A stretch of 64,000 nt of DNA from JANQPD01 sp963715655 (GTDB taxonomy: Bacteria; Bacteroidota; Bacteroidia; Flavobacteriales; Schleiferiaceae), in the NCBI GenBank assembly GCA_963715655.1, contig OY970262.1:1550001-1614000 (forward strand), in the 5' to 3' direction. Positions 27,281 to 34,599 of the stretch are shown piece by piece; position 1 is the stretch's first letter, and each line of letters begins with the position of its first letter. Made by a program: the position numbers and the translations under genes. The notes below the pieces were generated by a model, which had not been told where the DNA came from, ran no database searches, and saw only the letters and a program-made list of their open reading frames with translations.

Positions 27281-28639
27281 TCAATTAATTGTAATTCCAA
27301 GCTCTTCATTAGTCAAACCAAATTTATCGATTTGATTTTTTATTCTTTTAACAATTCCGAGCTTTCTTTTCTGATCAAGGAATAAATAGCCGGATGGATT
27401 ATTATAAGGCACCCCTTTTGCCACCATATTCCAGATTATAACCGCTAATTTGCGGGCCGTGGCACTTATGGCTGATGTCCTTCCTTTACGGAAGTTGATT
27501 CGCATAAAGAAGTCTCTTAACGGTGTAGATTCTTTGAGATTCCCTATTGCATTGGCTGCTTGCCGTAGAGCAATTTTCAAGCGGTTACTTCCTTTGGGAA
27601 CTTTACTAGATAAGATTTTCCCTCCACTTACTTTATTATTAGGTGCAAGCCTGAGCCAACTTGTAAAATGCTTGGCAGAGGGAAACGACCGTATACCTTT
27701 TACACCTACTTCGCTGATTAGGGAAAGTACTGTAGCATGGCTCATGCCTTCGATCGCCAACATATCTGTTCCTTCCAGCATCTGATATCCTTTTAAGTTT
27801 AGGTCAATATTCTTTGGTGTGTTTTTATTGATCCGCTTATGAGGCTTAGGGTCAGTATAGTGTTGTTTTTTATTTTCATCATTTTCGATAATGTTCTCCA
27901 GTAATTCAGCTATTTCCTTATCACATTCCTGTATTTTTAGCTGTAGGTATTGATAGGTTTCCAGTTCCTGCTTTAAGGCAAACAAAAAATCTTTACGGGC
28001 ATTAGACTGTAGGGCGCGGGCAATCTCCGCTTCACTTTTACGGCAGTTTCCATGTCTCAGGGCAGCCAGTTTTTGAGGATTGGATTCACCTTCACAAACA
28101 GCATGGATAATGGCAAGCCCGGTAAGTCCACAAATATCTTTTACCACTACATCCAACCTCAGGTTTAACAAACGCAGGTATTTCTGCATTTTTTTAGAGG
28201 TAGATGCAGCCGAATAAATCAAATTGGCTCGGTGCCTGCAATAAGTCCTCAACTGCTCGGTTTCTTCATCCGGTAAAAAGCTGCTGCTGAGCAGCCCCAG
28301 GCTATGCAGTTTTTGAATCCATTGGCAGTCCTTCACATCGGTCTTTTTACCTTGTATGTTTTTGGTGAACTTGCCATTGCAGAGGATTACTTTAAATCCT
28401 TTCGACAATAAAACGGCATAAAGATTTTGCCAATAAGTACCTGTACTTTCCATGGCCAGAGTCGTCACTTTTCGCTGTGCCAGCCAATCGGCCATGTCAA
28501 AAAGGTCATCATTAAAAACTCCGAATTCACGGATATCTTCTTCTTTCTGACCCACAGCTACCCAGTGAGAGCGGCTACCTACATCAATACCTCCTGCATG
28601 AGGATTTACAATCTCCATGCTAATAGACTGTTGTTCCAT
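27281..28639 (-). mobile_element. IS110-family transposase
   Basis: This 452-residue protein is an IS110-type DEDD recombinase. The N-terminal RuvC-like domain has GGIDVGSRSHWVAVG (catalytic D19), AMESTGTYW (E about 65) and KTDVKDCQWIQ (D about 97-100). The C-terminal Tnp_20 domain has EGMSHATVLSLISEVG and SWLRLAPNNKVSGGK, whose serine is the expected nucleophile. IS110 enzymes insert at specific sites guided by an element-encoded bridge RNA. A long noncoding leader upstream and almost none downstream fit the IS110 rather than the IS1111 group. It has interrupted the cassette array. The element ends could not be defined exactly. Confidence 0.9.
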
Positions 28640-28956
28640 TTTTTTTTTAGAATTAAGTGAAAAGCTCTAAGGAGATGCGCTTTTGGCTTGATAAATATTC
28701 TGAACGGGGTCCACACCAAGGCGTGGCCGCCACTGTAGTCATCGCAAACATCTCAACCAGGATTGTGACCGTGCTATTATGCAACAGTTTAAAAAACGGC
28801 CTTGCATAGAGCTACACGAAAATACAATTTGTAAGTATTGGTTCTACTCGTTAGCGGAGGTAGTCAGTGGCCTGCTACATGGGGGATTGTAGCCAACATT
28901 TTTAATAGGCACAGAGCGGCTTCTGTGGGTGTTGTAAAGAAACGAAATGTTTCTGT
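28640..28956 (-). ncRNA. Candidate bridge (seeker) RNA region of the IS110 element
   Basis: About 317 nt of noncoding DNA precede the transposase on the minus strand. Read in that direction it holds several stems: AGAAAC/GTTTCT (near 28938-28955), CACAGA/TCTGTG (near 28910-28930), GCTACA/TGTAGC (near 28876-28895) and GGCCAC/GTGTGG (near 28710-28725). This matches the position and size expected of an IS110-type bridge RNA with target- and donor-binding loops. No loop was shown to match the flanks, so this is a positional and structural inference. Confidence 0.4.
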
Positions 28957-29013
28957 GTCCAACGTTAAGTCCTTAAAAAGGAGAGCTTACAGCTCGAATG
29001 CTTTGTTATTGGC
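28957..29013 (-). repeat. Compact attC-like site E
   Basis: This short site lies between the stop of the 29024 gene and the IS110 leader. On the minus strand it runs from GCCAATAACAAAGCATTC to AACGTTGGAC; the right core GTTGGAC fits GTTRRRY. The interior contains small stems (GAGCT/AGCTC and TCCTT/AAGGA). At ~57 bp it is close to the normal length of integron attC sites. Confidence 0.6.
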
Positions 29014-29023
29014 ACCATTTTTT

Positions 29024-29893
29024 TTATTCGTTTTTATAATTCACTATCGTATTTACAGAAATTCTTTTTCCATATTTTTCTATTGTTGTAAAAATTTCAA
29101 GTGAGTTAAAAATCGGTTTTATTTTTTTTTCATTTTTTGGATGAATAATTTTATAATCATTTTCGTTCTCAAAATATTCCCCTAATTTTTCAATTATTGT
29201 TTCATATTTTACTAAACCACTTTCTTCTTTAGTTCTAAATAATTTTTTGATTCTTTTTTGAATTAAAACAAAATCTACTTTTGGTAAAACATACGGAATA
29301 TGTTCAGGCCAAACACATAAAGTTTCTACGTTTTCAGTTCCGTTTTTATCCATGTAGAAAATATTTGGAACAAAATATTCTTCTGTTAACTTTTTTTGAA
29401 GTTCATTTTTATTGTAGCAAAATCTCCAACAATAATTCGATTTTTCTAATTCTAAATAATTCAGTTCCCATTCTTTAAAATAGGATTTACTGATTTTTTC
29501 ATTTGATTTTAACCAACTTTTTAATAAATCACCTTGTTTATACTTTATAGGTTCTCCTTCTGCTTGAGGATCAAGAACAAAAAGGTCAAATTTTTCTATA
29601 AGCTTATCTACTAATTCAAAACTTTCAATTCCGAAAAAATCTGGTCTAACATAATTTATATTAAAACATAAATTAGTGTCCTCTAAATCTCCAAAGTCAT
29701 TTTCTTCCTCATCTTCATTTTCTTCTGATTCATAAGTTTCAAACAAGCAAAAAACTCCTGTAGTTTCGTTTTCATAAACTATTTGGTCTTCTGTATTACT
29801 TTCCAACATTGGAATAGTATTTAAGAATTCAACCATTTCAGAAGTAGTTATGTTACTGCTTCCTTTTTTGTAAAAGTTTAAATCAAAACTCAT
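29024..29893 (-). CDS. Cassette-borne protein of unknown function
   Basis: This 289-residue soluble protein has no signal peptide or membrane segment. It starts MSFDLNFYKK and has a strongly acidic patch (about 56-70) and several aromatic-rich segments such as CWRFCYNKNE. I do not recognise a domain, though the MSFDLNFYK opening recalls uncharacterised proteins seen in bacterial accessory regions. The gene lies between compact sites E and F, so it looks like one complete cassette. Confidence 0.65.
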   Translation of the reverse strand: MSFDLNFYKKGSSNITTSEMVEFLNTIPMLESNTEDQIVYENETTGVFCLFETYESEENEDEEENDFGDLEDTNLCFNINYVRPDFFGIESFELVDKLIEKFDLFVLDPQAEGEPIKYKQGDLLKSWLKSNEKISKSYFKEWELNYLELEKSNYCWRFCYNKNELQKKLTEEYFVPNIFYMDKNGTENVETLCVWPEHIPYVLPKVDFVLIQKRIKKLFRTKEESGLVKYETIIEKLGEYFENENDYKIIHPKNEKKIKPIFNSLEIFTTIEKYGKRISVNTIVNYKNE

Positions 29894-29915
29894 TCAGTTC
29901 GTTTTTTTAATGGGT

Positions 29916-30013
29916 GCCAACGGGATCTAATTTAGCAGATAAAAACCGAATAGAAAATCCGAGAGGATTTTCGTAAGTAGGCGAGCACCAGCCATTAGTT
30001 ATACACGTTGTTG
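29916..30013 (-). repeat. attC-like site F (palindromic class)
   Basis: The site runs from GCCAACGGG to TTATACACGTTGTTG on the plus strand and has a central stem GAAAATCC/GGATTTTC. The outer ends are related to those of sites H and I. It separates the 29024 gene from the HigA-type antitoxin. Confidence 0.55.
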
Positions 30014-30030
30014 TAAAATCATACTTTATA

Positions 30031-30321
30031 TCAGACTTCGATTGAAATATTTACTTTTCCTCCAAGTCCTTTTTCTACGATGTCAAATAAGGTTTTTAAA
30101 GTTAGATTACTGCCATTATTTTCCACACGAGAAATGTAAGTCCGTTTTTTGTCAATTAGTTCGCCAAGTTGTTCCTGTGTCAGATTTTTTTCTTCGCGAG
30201 CATTTCTTAAGAGTAAACCAATTTTAAACGATTCAAAATCTCTATCGAGTTCGTCTCTGCGTTCCGTTCCTTTTTTTCCGTAAACGGTATCTTTAATGTC
30301 TTTCCAACTTTTAGTTTCCAT
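30031..30321 (-). CDS. HigA-type XRE antitoxin
   Basis: This 96-residue protein has an N-terminal ERRDELDRDFESFKIG segment and an XRE helix-turn-helix (about 42-90: LRNAREEKNLTQEQLGELIDKKR, RVENN, TLKTLFDIV). This is the layout of antitoxins paired with Gp49-like HigB toxins. Its toxin partner upstream is broken (30311-30411), so it may now be an orphan regulator. Confidence 0.85.
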   Translation of the reverse strand: METKSWKDIKDTVYGKKGTERRDELDRDFESFKIGLLLRNAREEKNLTQEQLGELIDKKRTYISRVENNGSNLTLKTLFDIVEKGLGGKVNISIEV

Positions 30322-30411
30322 TTCCTTTGTTTTTTTCTTCGTAGTACTCTTTCATTAATCGAACAGCTTTGTCAATTTTTTTTTTGGTGACTTCTGCGAC
30401 TTTTTGGTGAA
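30311..30411 (-). pseudogene. Truncated, frameshifted HigB-like toxin remnant
   Basis: On the minus strand the frame FTKKSQKSPKKK, followed after a poly-A tract by IDKAVRLMKEYYEEKN, matches the C-terminal third of Gp49-like HigB toxins. The tract (T run at 30376-30385 on the plus strand) has 10 As where 11 would keep the frame. The upstream two thirds of the toxin are absent. The stop overlaps the antitoxin start by 11 nt, as in intact modules. Confidence 0.55.
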
Positions 30412-30620
30412 TGTTTACGAGTCACTAATTCACCTTGAATCCATCGCCAGTAGTTTTTATTCCCTAGTTTTATTCGATCATCAAATATCCATGATTCAGC
30501 ATTTTCCACCTGCTGTTGGTTATATTTCAATGACCTTAAATATTTTGTCTTGAACCGCTTGATTACTGAATCCAGACCACGTCGACATACTTCGTTGTAA
30601 CTTACCGGCTTTAGAAGCAC
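30372..30620 (-). CDS. Small hypothetical open frame upstream of the broken toxin
   Basis: This 82-residue frame begins MLLKPVSYNEVC and ends out of frame inside the HigB remnant. Its middle (YNQQQVENAESWIFDDRI) is not low-complexity, so it may be a fragment of another gene fused to the remnant. No family is recognised. It may not be expressed. Confidence 0.25.
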   Translation of the reverse strand: MLLKPVSYNEVCRRGLDSVIKRFKTKYLRSLKYNQQQVENAESWIFDDRIKLGNKNYWRWIQGELVTRKHSPKSRRSHQKKN

Positions 30621-30712
30621 TTTCCTGTCAGCTGAGCCGAAAGTTAAATAATAATCTTATAGTTTAATTTTTCACTTTCGCCCAACTTGCTTATAGTTTT
30701 TATTGAACGAAT

Positions 30713-30728
30713 CCCCGCTCAAGCGGGG
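30713..30728. other. Short GC-rich hairpin
   Basis: CCCCGCT and AGCGGGG form a 7-bp stem with a 2-nt loop in an otherwise AT-rich gap. Its role is unknown; it could be a terminator-like stem, but no T run follows on either strand. Confidence 0.4.
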
Positions 30729-30819
30729 AAGGCACCTACTTAACCTAAGAGCCAATAAAAAGGCAAAACCTAAACAAGCCTACACCTAATACCAGCTATC
30801 TTTTTTTGACCATTTACCC

Positions 30820-30908
30820 ATAACGAAAATGCGCAGCCCACCGCTTCGTTCAACACTGCATTCTCGCTGGGCACTACGTGCCGCTCGAATGCTTAGTTAT
30901 TGTGTGCC
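30820..30908 (-). repeat. attC-like site G (short form)
   Basis: On the minus strand it reads CACAATAACTAAGCATTCGAG, then CCAGCGAGAATGCAGTGTTG and AACGAAGCGGTGGGC. The core GTTGAAC fits GTTRRRY, and the GCATTC/GAATGC stem is clear. It is the short form shared with site A and lies directly at the stop of the membrane protein at 30897. Confidence 0.6.
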
Positions 30909-31391
30909 GTGTTTTTCTTTTCCTTTTTTCTTTATTCGTCCGCTAAACCATGCTCCGACAATCAAAGCTGGTATTAAACCGAACATTGTCACCCAATACA
31001 TTGGCTTAAATATATAGTCAAAGAATGGGTCGTCATTAGTTCCGATGTTGTCTATTCCTTCTTGGATGAAGCCCGTCCAACTTGCGAAAAATGTCGTAGT
31101 CAGTATTACCGCGAATCCAATCAGGAATCCTGTCAATATAGAATTCCATTTTCTTATGAGGATTAATTTTCCTGCAAGTTGTCCATAGAAGTGTCCACAG
31201 GCAAGCATGATTACCGCTCCTATCAAAATATGTTTCCAATAGTCAATTTCTGTAAACCAAAAGAAGGCTTTTATAAACCCTTGGTCTGTTGAAATCATCA
31301 GTGTCATGATTAACTGAGCAATTAAAAGTCCAAGACCGACTGAAATCAGTCCTTGTTGGCTTCCTATTTTTTTAGCTTCAGTTAATGTCAT
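30897..31391 (-). CDS. Cassette-borne small membrane protein
   Basis: This 164-residue protein has four predicted membrane helices (about 13-35, 50-70, 82-104 and 133-152) and a positively charged C-terminus (GRIKKKGKEK). It resembles uncharacterised integral membrane proteins; no family is assigned. Its cassette is bounded by site G after the stop and site H before the start. A CGTTAATCAGAATG motif, also seen upstream of the 26814 gene, lies about 45 bp before the ATG. Confidence 0.7.
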   Translation of the reverse strand: MTLTEAKKIGSQQGLISVGLGLLIAQLIMTLMISTDQGFIKAFFWFTEIDYWKHILIGAVIMLACGHFYGQLAGKLILIRKWNSILTGFLIGFAVILTTTFFASWTGFIQEGIDNIGTNDDPFFDYIFKPMYWVTMFGLIPALIVGAWFSGRIKKKGKEKHGTQ

Positions 31392-31572
31392 TAGGTGTTG
31401 ATTTATTTGGTCGGTGTCTGTTTTACATTCTGATTAACGGTAAAATTACAAAATCGTAAATTGTTGTATATGGGTATTTTTCAATTTTATCGTTAGCTGG
31501 AGAAATTAATTAGCTCTGGTAAAAATGGATATTTTTTCTTTATCAATTTCGGACGGGCTAATGTGGAGAATG
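31392..31572. other. Leader of the membrane-protein cassette
   Basis: About 180 bp without a gene. It should contain the cassette's own promoter. The GTTAATC-type core near 31429-31435 (minus strand) may be the cassette boundary. Confidence 0.35.
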
Positions 31573-31707
31573 GCACACAACGTGTTTGTGTATGGTTAGT
31601 TGCGTGTTTAAGCAAGTAATTTAGTAAACAAATACGTACCAGAAAAAATTCCGAAGGAATTTTCCAAATAAGCACTTGCCAAAGCAATTGATTATACACG
31701 GTGTTGG
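31573..31707 (-). repeat. attC-like site H (palindromic class)
   Basis: The 135 bp element has outer arms GTGTATGGTTAGTTGC and GCAATTGATTATACAC, which pair at about 12 of 16 positions, and a central AAAATTCC/GGAATTTT stem. It begins GCACACAACG and ends GTTGGC. It separates the lipoprotein at 31733 from the membrane protein. Confidence 0.6.
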
Positions 31708-31732
31708 CGTGTCGTTTTTTTCTTTCCGTTTA

Positions 31733-32131
31733 TTAATTTTCGTTTTTAAAATCTTCTACATAATTTTCTTTAGAATTAAGAAATTCATATACAGAAACAA
31801 ATCGTATTTCAACATTTTCCATTTCGGTTTTTATTTGTTTTCTTATTCCGTCATTATTTGATTCCAATAATATAAATTTTTCATTTTCAATTCGGTATCG
31901 AATAGGTACATATTGTCCAATGTCAATGTCCTTATTTTCAAAATATTCTTTTTCATTATTTTCCGAAACAATTGTTCGAGCGTGTTCTCCTCTCAATCCC
32001 CAAATCCAAGATTTTAAATATACTTTTTTGTTATTTCCGAGTTCCACTTTTTTTATTTCCCATAATTCATTGCTCGATAGACAAGAAGTTAGTAATAAAA
32101 CATAAAAAAATAGTCTAACAATATATTTCAT
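31733..32131 (-). CDS. Cassette-borne lipoprotein of unknown function
   Basis: This 132-residue protein has a lipoprotein signal (LFFYVLLLTSC, cysteine about 17) and a short, probably beta-rich domain (GNNKKVYLKSWIWGLRGEH). It has no recognised family. It occupies one cassette between sites H and I. Confidence 0.7.
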   Translation of the reverse strand: MKYIVRLFFYVLLLTSCLSSNELWEIKKVELGNNKKVYLKSWIWGLRGEHARTIVSENNEKEYFENKDIDIGQYVPIRYRIENEKFILLESNNDGIRKQIKTEMENVEIRFVSVYEFLNSKENYVEDFKNEN

Positions 32132-32192
32132 TTATTCATTTTAGTTTAAATTAGTCAGGTTTTCATTTTCAGCACGTTTTTCTTAAATGCAC

Positions 32193-32393
32193 GCACAACG
32201 GTTGTGTATAAGAACAGTAGGGCTGATTTGCACGCTATCTATTCGGTTGAGCCAAAAGCCGAATTTTTAAATTTTTCTTATTAACTTTTTTCTTTTTAAT
32301 AAGCCAAATTTAAAAATTTGGCGACCTTGTAAATGCGCCCGAACCTTTCGGTTTTGCTACAATTGCCCTATTGTTTTTATACGTTGTTGGCAA
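32193..32393 (-). repeat. Long palindromic attC-like site I
   Basis: Of the palindromic sites this one has the most extensive pairing. Outer arms ATAAGAACAGTAGGGC (32208-32223) and GCCCTATTGTTTTTAT (32365-32380) pair at 14 of 16 positions, the two mismatches being wobble-type. A long inner hairpin, AATTTTTAAATTT / AAATTTAAAAATT (32262-32274 with 32306-32318) plus CTTATTAA / TTAATAAG, fills the centre. Ends are GCACAACG and GTTGTTGGC. Its length recalls Vibrio-type long attC sites. Confidence 0.65.
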
Positions 32394-32399
32394 TAGTTT

Positions 32400-33455
32400 T
32401 TATCCCTCAATATATTCTTTAACTATTCTAAACCTTTCTTTTATATTCGAAACGTCATTTGTTCCGTGCTGCGAAAGTCTGTCATATTCTAAATAGTCAT
32501 AATTCGCTTCTTCATAGCTATCTTCAGCGAGTTTTCTATTGACCTTAATTTCATTTTCGAACTTAATCAATTTTGACCGCTTTATATCAATATTATTTTC
32601 ATCTGCCCATTTGAATAATAGGTAATACATTACCATACTACCTTGAGTTCTTAAAAGATTATCCTGATTTGTAAAACATTCCGACATTTTATCTAAAGTT
32701 GATTTTACAGTAGATGTTATTGACTGAACAACTTTAGACTTGCCTTTTTTATAATTTTTCGCCATTGCATCTAAATAGACTTTTTTAGTGTCGATAAGCT
32801 TTTTCGATTCCAGTTGTGCAGTCTCTACCAATAAAAACCTTGCTGCAACTTCGTAATGCTGATAGCGAGTATTTTTAAATTTAACTTTTTTAGTGAAGAA
32901 TTTAGTGTTTGCCAAATCTCGAATAGCGGCAACCATATCACCACCAAAGGCATTCCTTTTTTCTGCCGAATTTAATGGAACAGCTTCGTTCAATCGAAAG
33001 AACATATCTTCTATTAAATCTATATCATCCGTAAGTACTGCAATTATTGGAAGTACAAAAGAGTCAAACCTAATTTTAATTTTAGGATGCTCATTTCCCA
33101 AATCTTTATAGCTTAATCCTGCAAGTTTTAAGTCTGGATTATCTTGATATTCGAAGTCATCGGATAAACAAAAATTTCCATCGATAAAACCCCAAATTGT
33201 TTCAAGCCTTTGTTTTCCATCAATTATGGCAAATAATTTTCCGGTTTTAGCTCTTTCTTTTCTTTCAAATTGATGAAAGTAAATTTTGGGTATATCGTAC
33301 TTGTTTAAAATTGAATCAATTAAAAGTTGCTTTTTTTCTAATGTCCAAACACCACCTTTTCTTTGGTATTCTGGGTCAACTACTATCTCATCTTTTTCTG
33401 AATAGATACTCAAAATCGTAGAATGTTGAACAGGAAATGTTTCTATATAACTCAT
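32400..33455 (-). CDS. DUF262-domain protein
   Basis: This 351-residue protein has the DUF262 motifs DPEYQRKGGVW (about 27-37) and IIDGKQRLETI (about 78-88), the GmrS-like, ParB-related ATPase/nuclease signature. It lacks a recognisable DUF1524 nuclease; its C-terminal half is helical and may bind a partner. Its ATG overlaps the stop of the FRG-domain gene by 4 bp, so the two are translationally coupled. The pairing suggests a two-protein defence unit, but I know of no experimentally tested system of this form. Confidence 0.8.
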   Translation of the reverse strand: MSYIETFPVQHSTILSIYSEKDEIVVDPEYQRKGGVWTLEKKQLLIDSILNKYDIPKIYFHQFERKERAKTGKLFAIIDGKQRLETIWGFIDGNFCLSDDFEYQDNPDLKLAGLSYKDLGNEHPKIKIRFDSFVLPIIAVLTDDIDLIEDMFFRLNEAVPLNSAEKRNAFGGDMVAAIRDLANTKFFTKKVKFKNTRYQHYEVAARFLLVETAQLESKKLIDTKKVYLDAMAKNYKKGKSKVVQSITSTVKSTLDKMSECFTNQDNLLRTQGSMVMYYLLFKWADENNIDIKRSKLIKFENEIKVNRKLAEDSYEEANYDYLEYDRLSQHGTNDVSNIKERFRIVKEYIEG

Positions 33456-34189
33456 TGAATTTTATTTTTTAATATTTCTCCTATACTTGAAAGTTCTGGA
33501 AACAATGTGAATTTATTTACTTCTAATAAACTCAACTCTTCTCTTAATTTTGCTTTGTGAGATGCTGGGATTTTTAATTTAATAACTTCATCGTTTGTGC
33601 AAAAATCCTCTATCGGTTTATTATCTAAATGGTGTATTGTAAAAACACCTAACTGTGCTTGAATTCTTGTACTATTTCTTGTTGCAATTGTGGCAATAGG
33701 TGCAAGAGTATTTCTTGGATTTTGACTTAATGTTTTTACGGAGTAGTTTTTTAATTCCTCATCATCAAAAGATGGAATAAAGTTTTTTTCATCTGTACTT
33801 ATGTTCGCAATTTTATTAAGTTCGGTTGGCTTTAATAGCCATAGAGCCCCATCTTTAGCATCGTGTAAATCATTTTGCACTGCAAAGTATAATGCAGCAA
33901 GTGGACTTTCACTCCAATCTAACAATCTTGTAGGAACACCGTAATGTTGCATTAAAAACAACCAATCAAAATCGTCTTTCGTGGATTTATTAATCAACAT
34001 AGCAGCTGATTGTTTAAATCTTGTAAGTAGTGAACTTTCAGAAGTAGTTTTTGACAATCTTAAAATGCCAGGTGATAGAGTCCAATCAATATCCGATTGA
34101 CCTCTAAACCATATATCTTCGTCAAATTTTTTTCTTTGCTTTTTAAGAAACGCTATTAGGTTACTTATACTTTTAATTTCTTCTGCCAT
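33452..34189 (-). CDS. FRG-domain protein
   Basis: This 245-residue protein carries the FRG domain named for the WFRGQ motif (27-31), with the second block QHYGVPTRLLDWSESPLAAL (about 80-99) and YFA. FRG proteins occur in mobile regions and toxin- or defence-associated loci; biochemical activity is not firmly established. It is the first gene of a cassette and is coupled to the DUF262 gene downstream. Confidence 0.85.
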   Translation of the reverse strand: MAEEIKSISNLIAFLKKQRKKFDEDIWFRGQSDIDWTLSPGILRLSKTTSESSLLTRFKQSAAMLINKSTKDDFDWLFLMQHYGVPTRLLDWSESPLAALYFAVQNDLHDAKDGALWLLKPTELNKIANISTDEKNFIPSFDDEELKNYSVKTLSQNPRNTLAPIATIATRNSTRIQAQLGVFTIHHLDNKPIEDFCTNDEVIKLKIPASHKAKLREELSLLEVNKFTLFPELSSIGEILKNKIQ

Positions 34190-34212
34190 AAATATGGATT
34201 ATGATGTTTCTT

Positions 34213-34270
34213 AAATTATTGCCAACAGTTGTATATAAAACACTGTATTATATATCGCCTATATCTCCCG
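34213..34270 (-). repeat. Partial attC-like site J
   Basis: The plus-strand segment GCCAACAGTTGTATATAAAAC resembles the left end of site I, but no matching right end is found before the recombinase remnant. It may be the half-site at the array's start, next to the truncated recombinase. Confidence 0.4.
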
Positions 34271-34482
34271 TTGTTTAGTAATTTAATTTTCAGTGTGTTA
34301 TCTTCCAAACTACGGTCTAATGGGTTTTTAATTTTGTCAAAGCTTTGTTGGCTTACGTGGGCATATATGGCTGTAGTTTTGGGTGATTCATGGCCTAAAA
34401 GTACTTGAATTTTTCGGTAATTTTTACTAGCTAATATTAAATGTTTAAGGAAGGGACTAATTGTAATGTGAGGAGGATACAC
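34216..34482 (-). pseudogene. Truncated tyrosine recombinase (integrase) remnant
   Basis: This 88-residue frame holds only the C-terminal catalytic part of a tyrosine recombinase: YRKIQVLLGHESPKTTAIY followed by AHVSQQSFDKIKNPLD. The LGH histidine and the IY tyrosine are intact. The box II position where HxLRH is expected reads PHITISPFLKHL, so the histidine remains but the catalytic arginine is lost. It cannot be active alone. Its place at the start of the cassette series is where an integrase would be expected, but in the same orientation as the cassettes. Confidence 0.65.
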
Positions 34483-34518
34483 TCTATATTTTTATATATT
34501 TCTTTTGCCAACAGTTTT

Positions 34519-34555
34519 ACGCCTAAAGAATGTATGCGTTCGGTTCTTATGGCGT
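34519..34555. other. Imperfect inverted repeat at the right island edge
   Basis: ACGCCTAAAGAA (34519-34530) and TTCTTATGGCGT (34544-34555) pair at 10 of 12 positions. It follows a GCCAACAG motif at 34508 and may be another decayed recombination site at the island edge. Confidence 0.4.
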
Positions 34556-34599
34556 CAAAAAACCGCCTGCTATAGGAAAAACGTCTATTGTTTATCCAA

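Noticed and set aside
28427..28660. 77-codon frame antisense to the transposase start
   Set aside because: It is the shadow of the IS110 transposase gene.
22840..34482. Classical complete integron with intI
   Set aside because: No intact integrase with the full set of catalytic residues is in the window; only a truncated recombinase remains.
22840..34482. Prophage
   Set aside because: No capsid, portal, terminase or tail genes are present.
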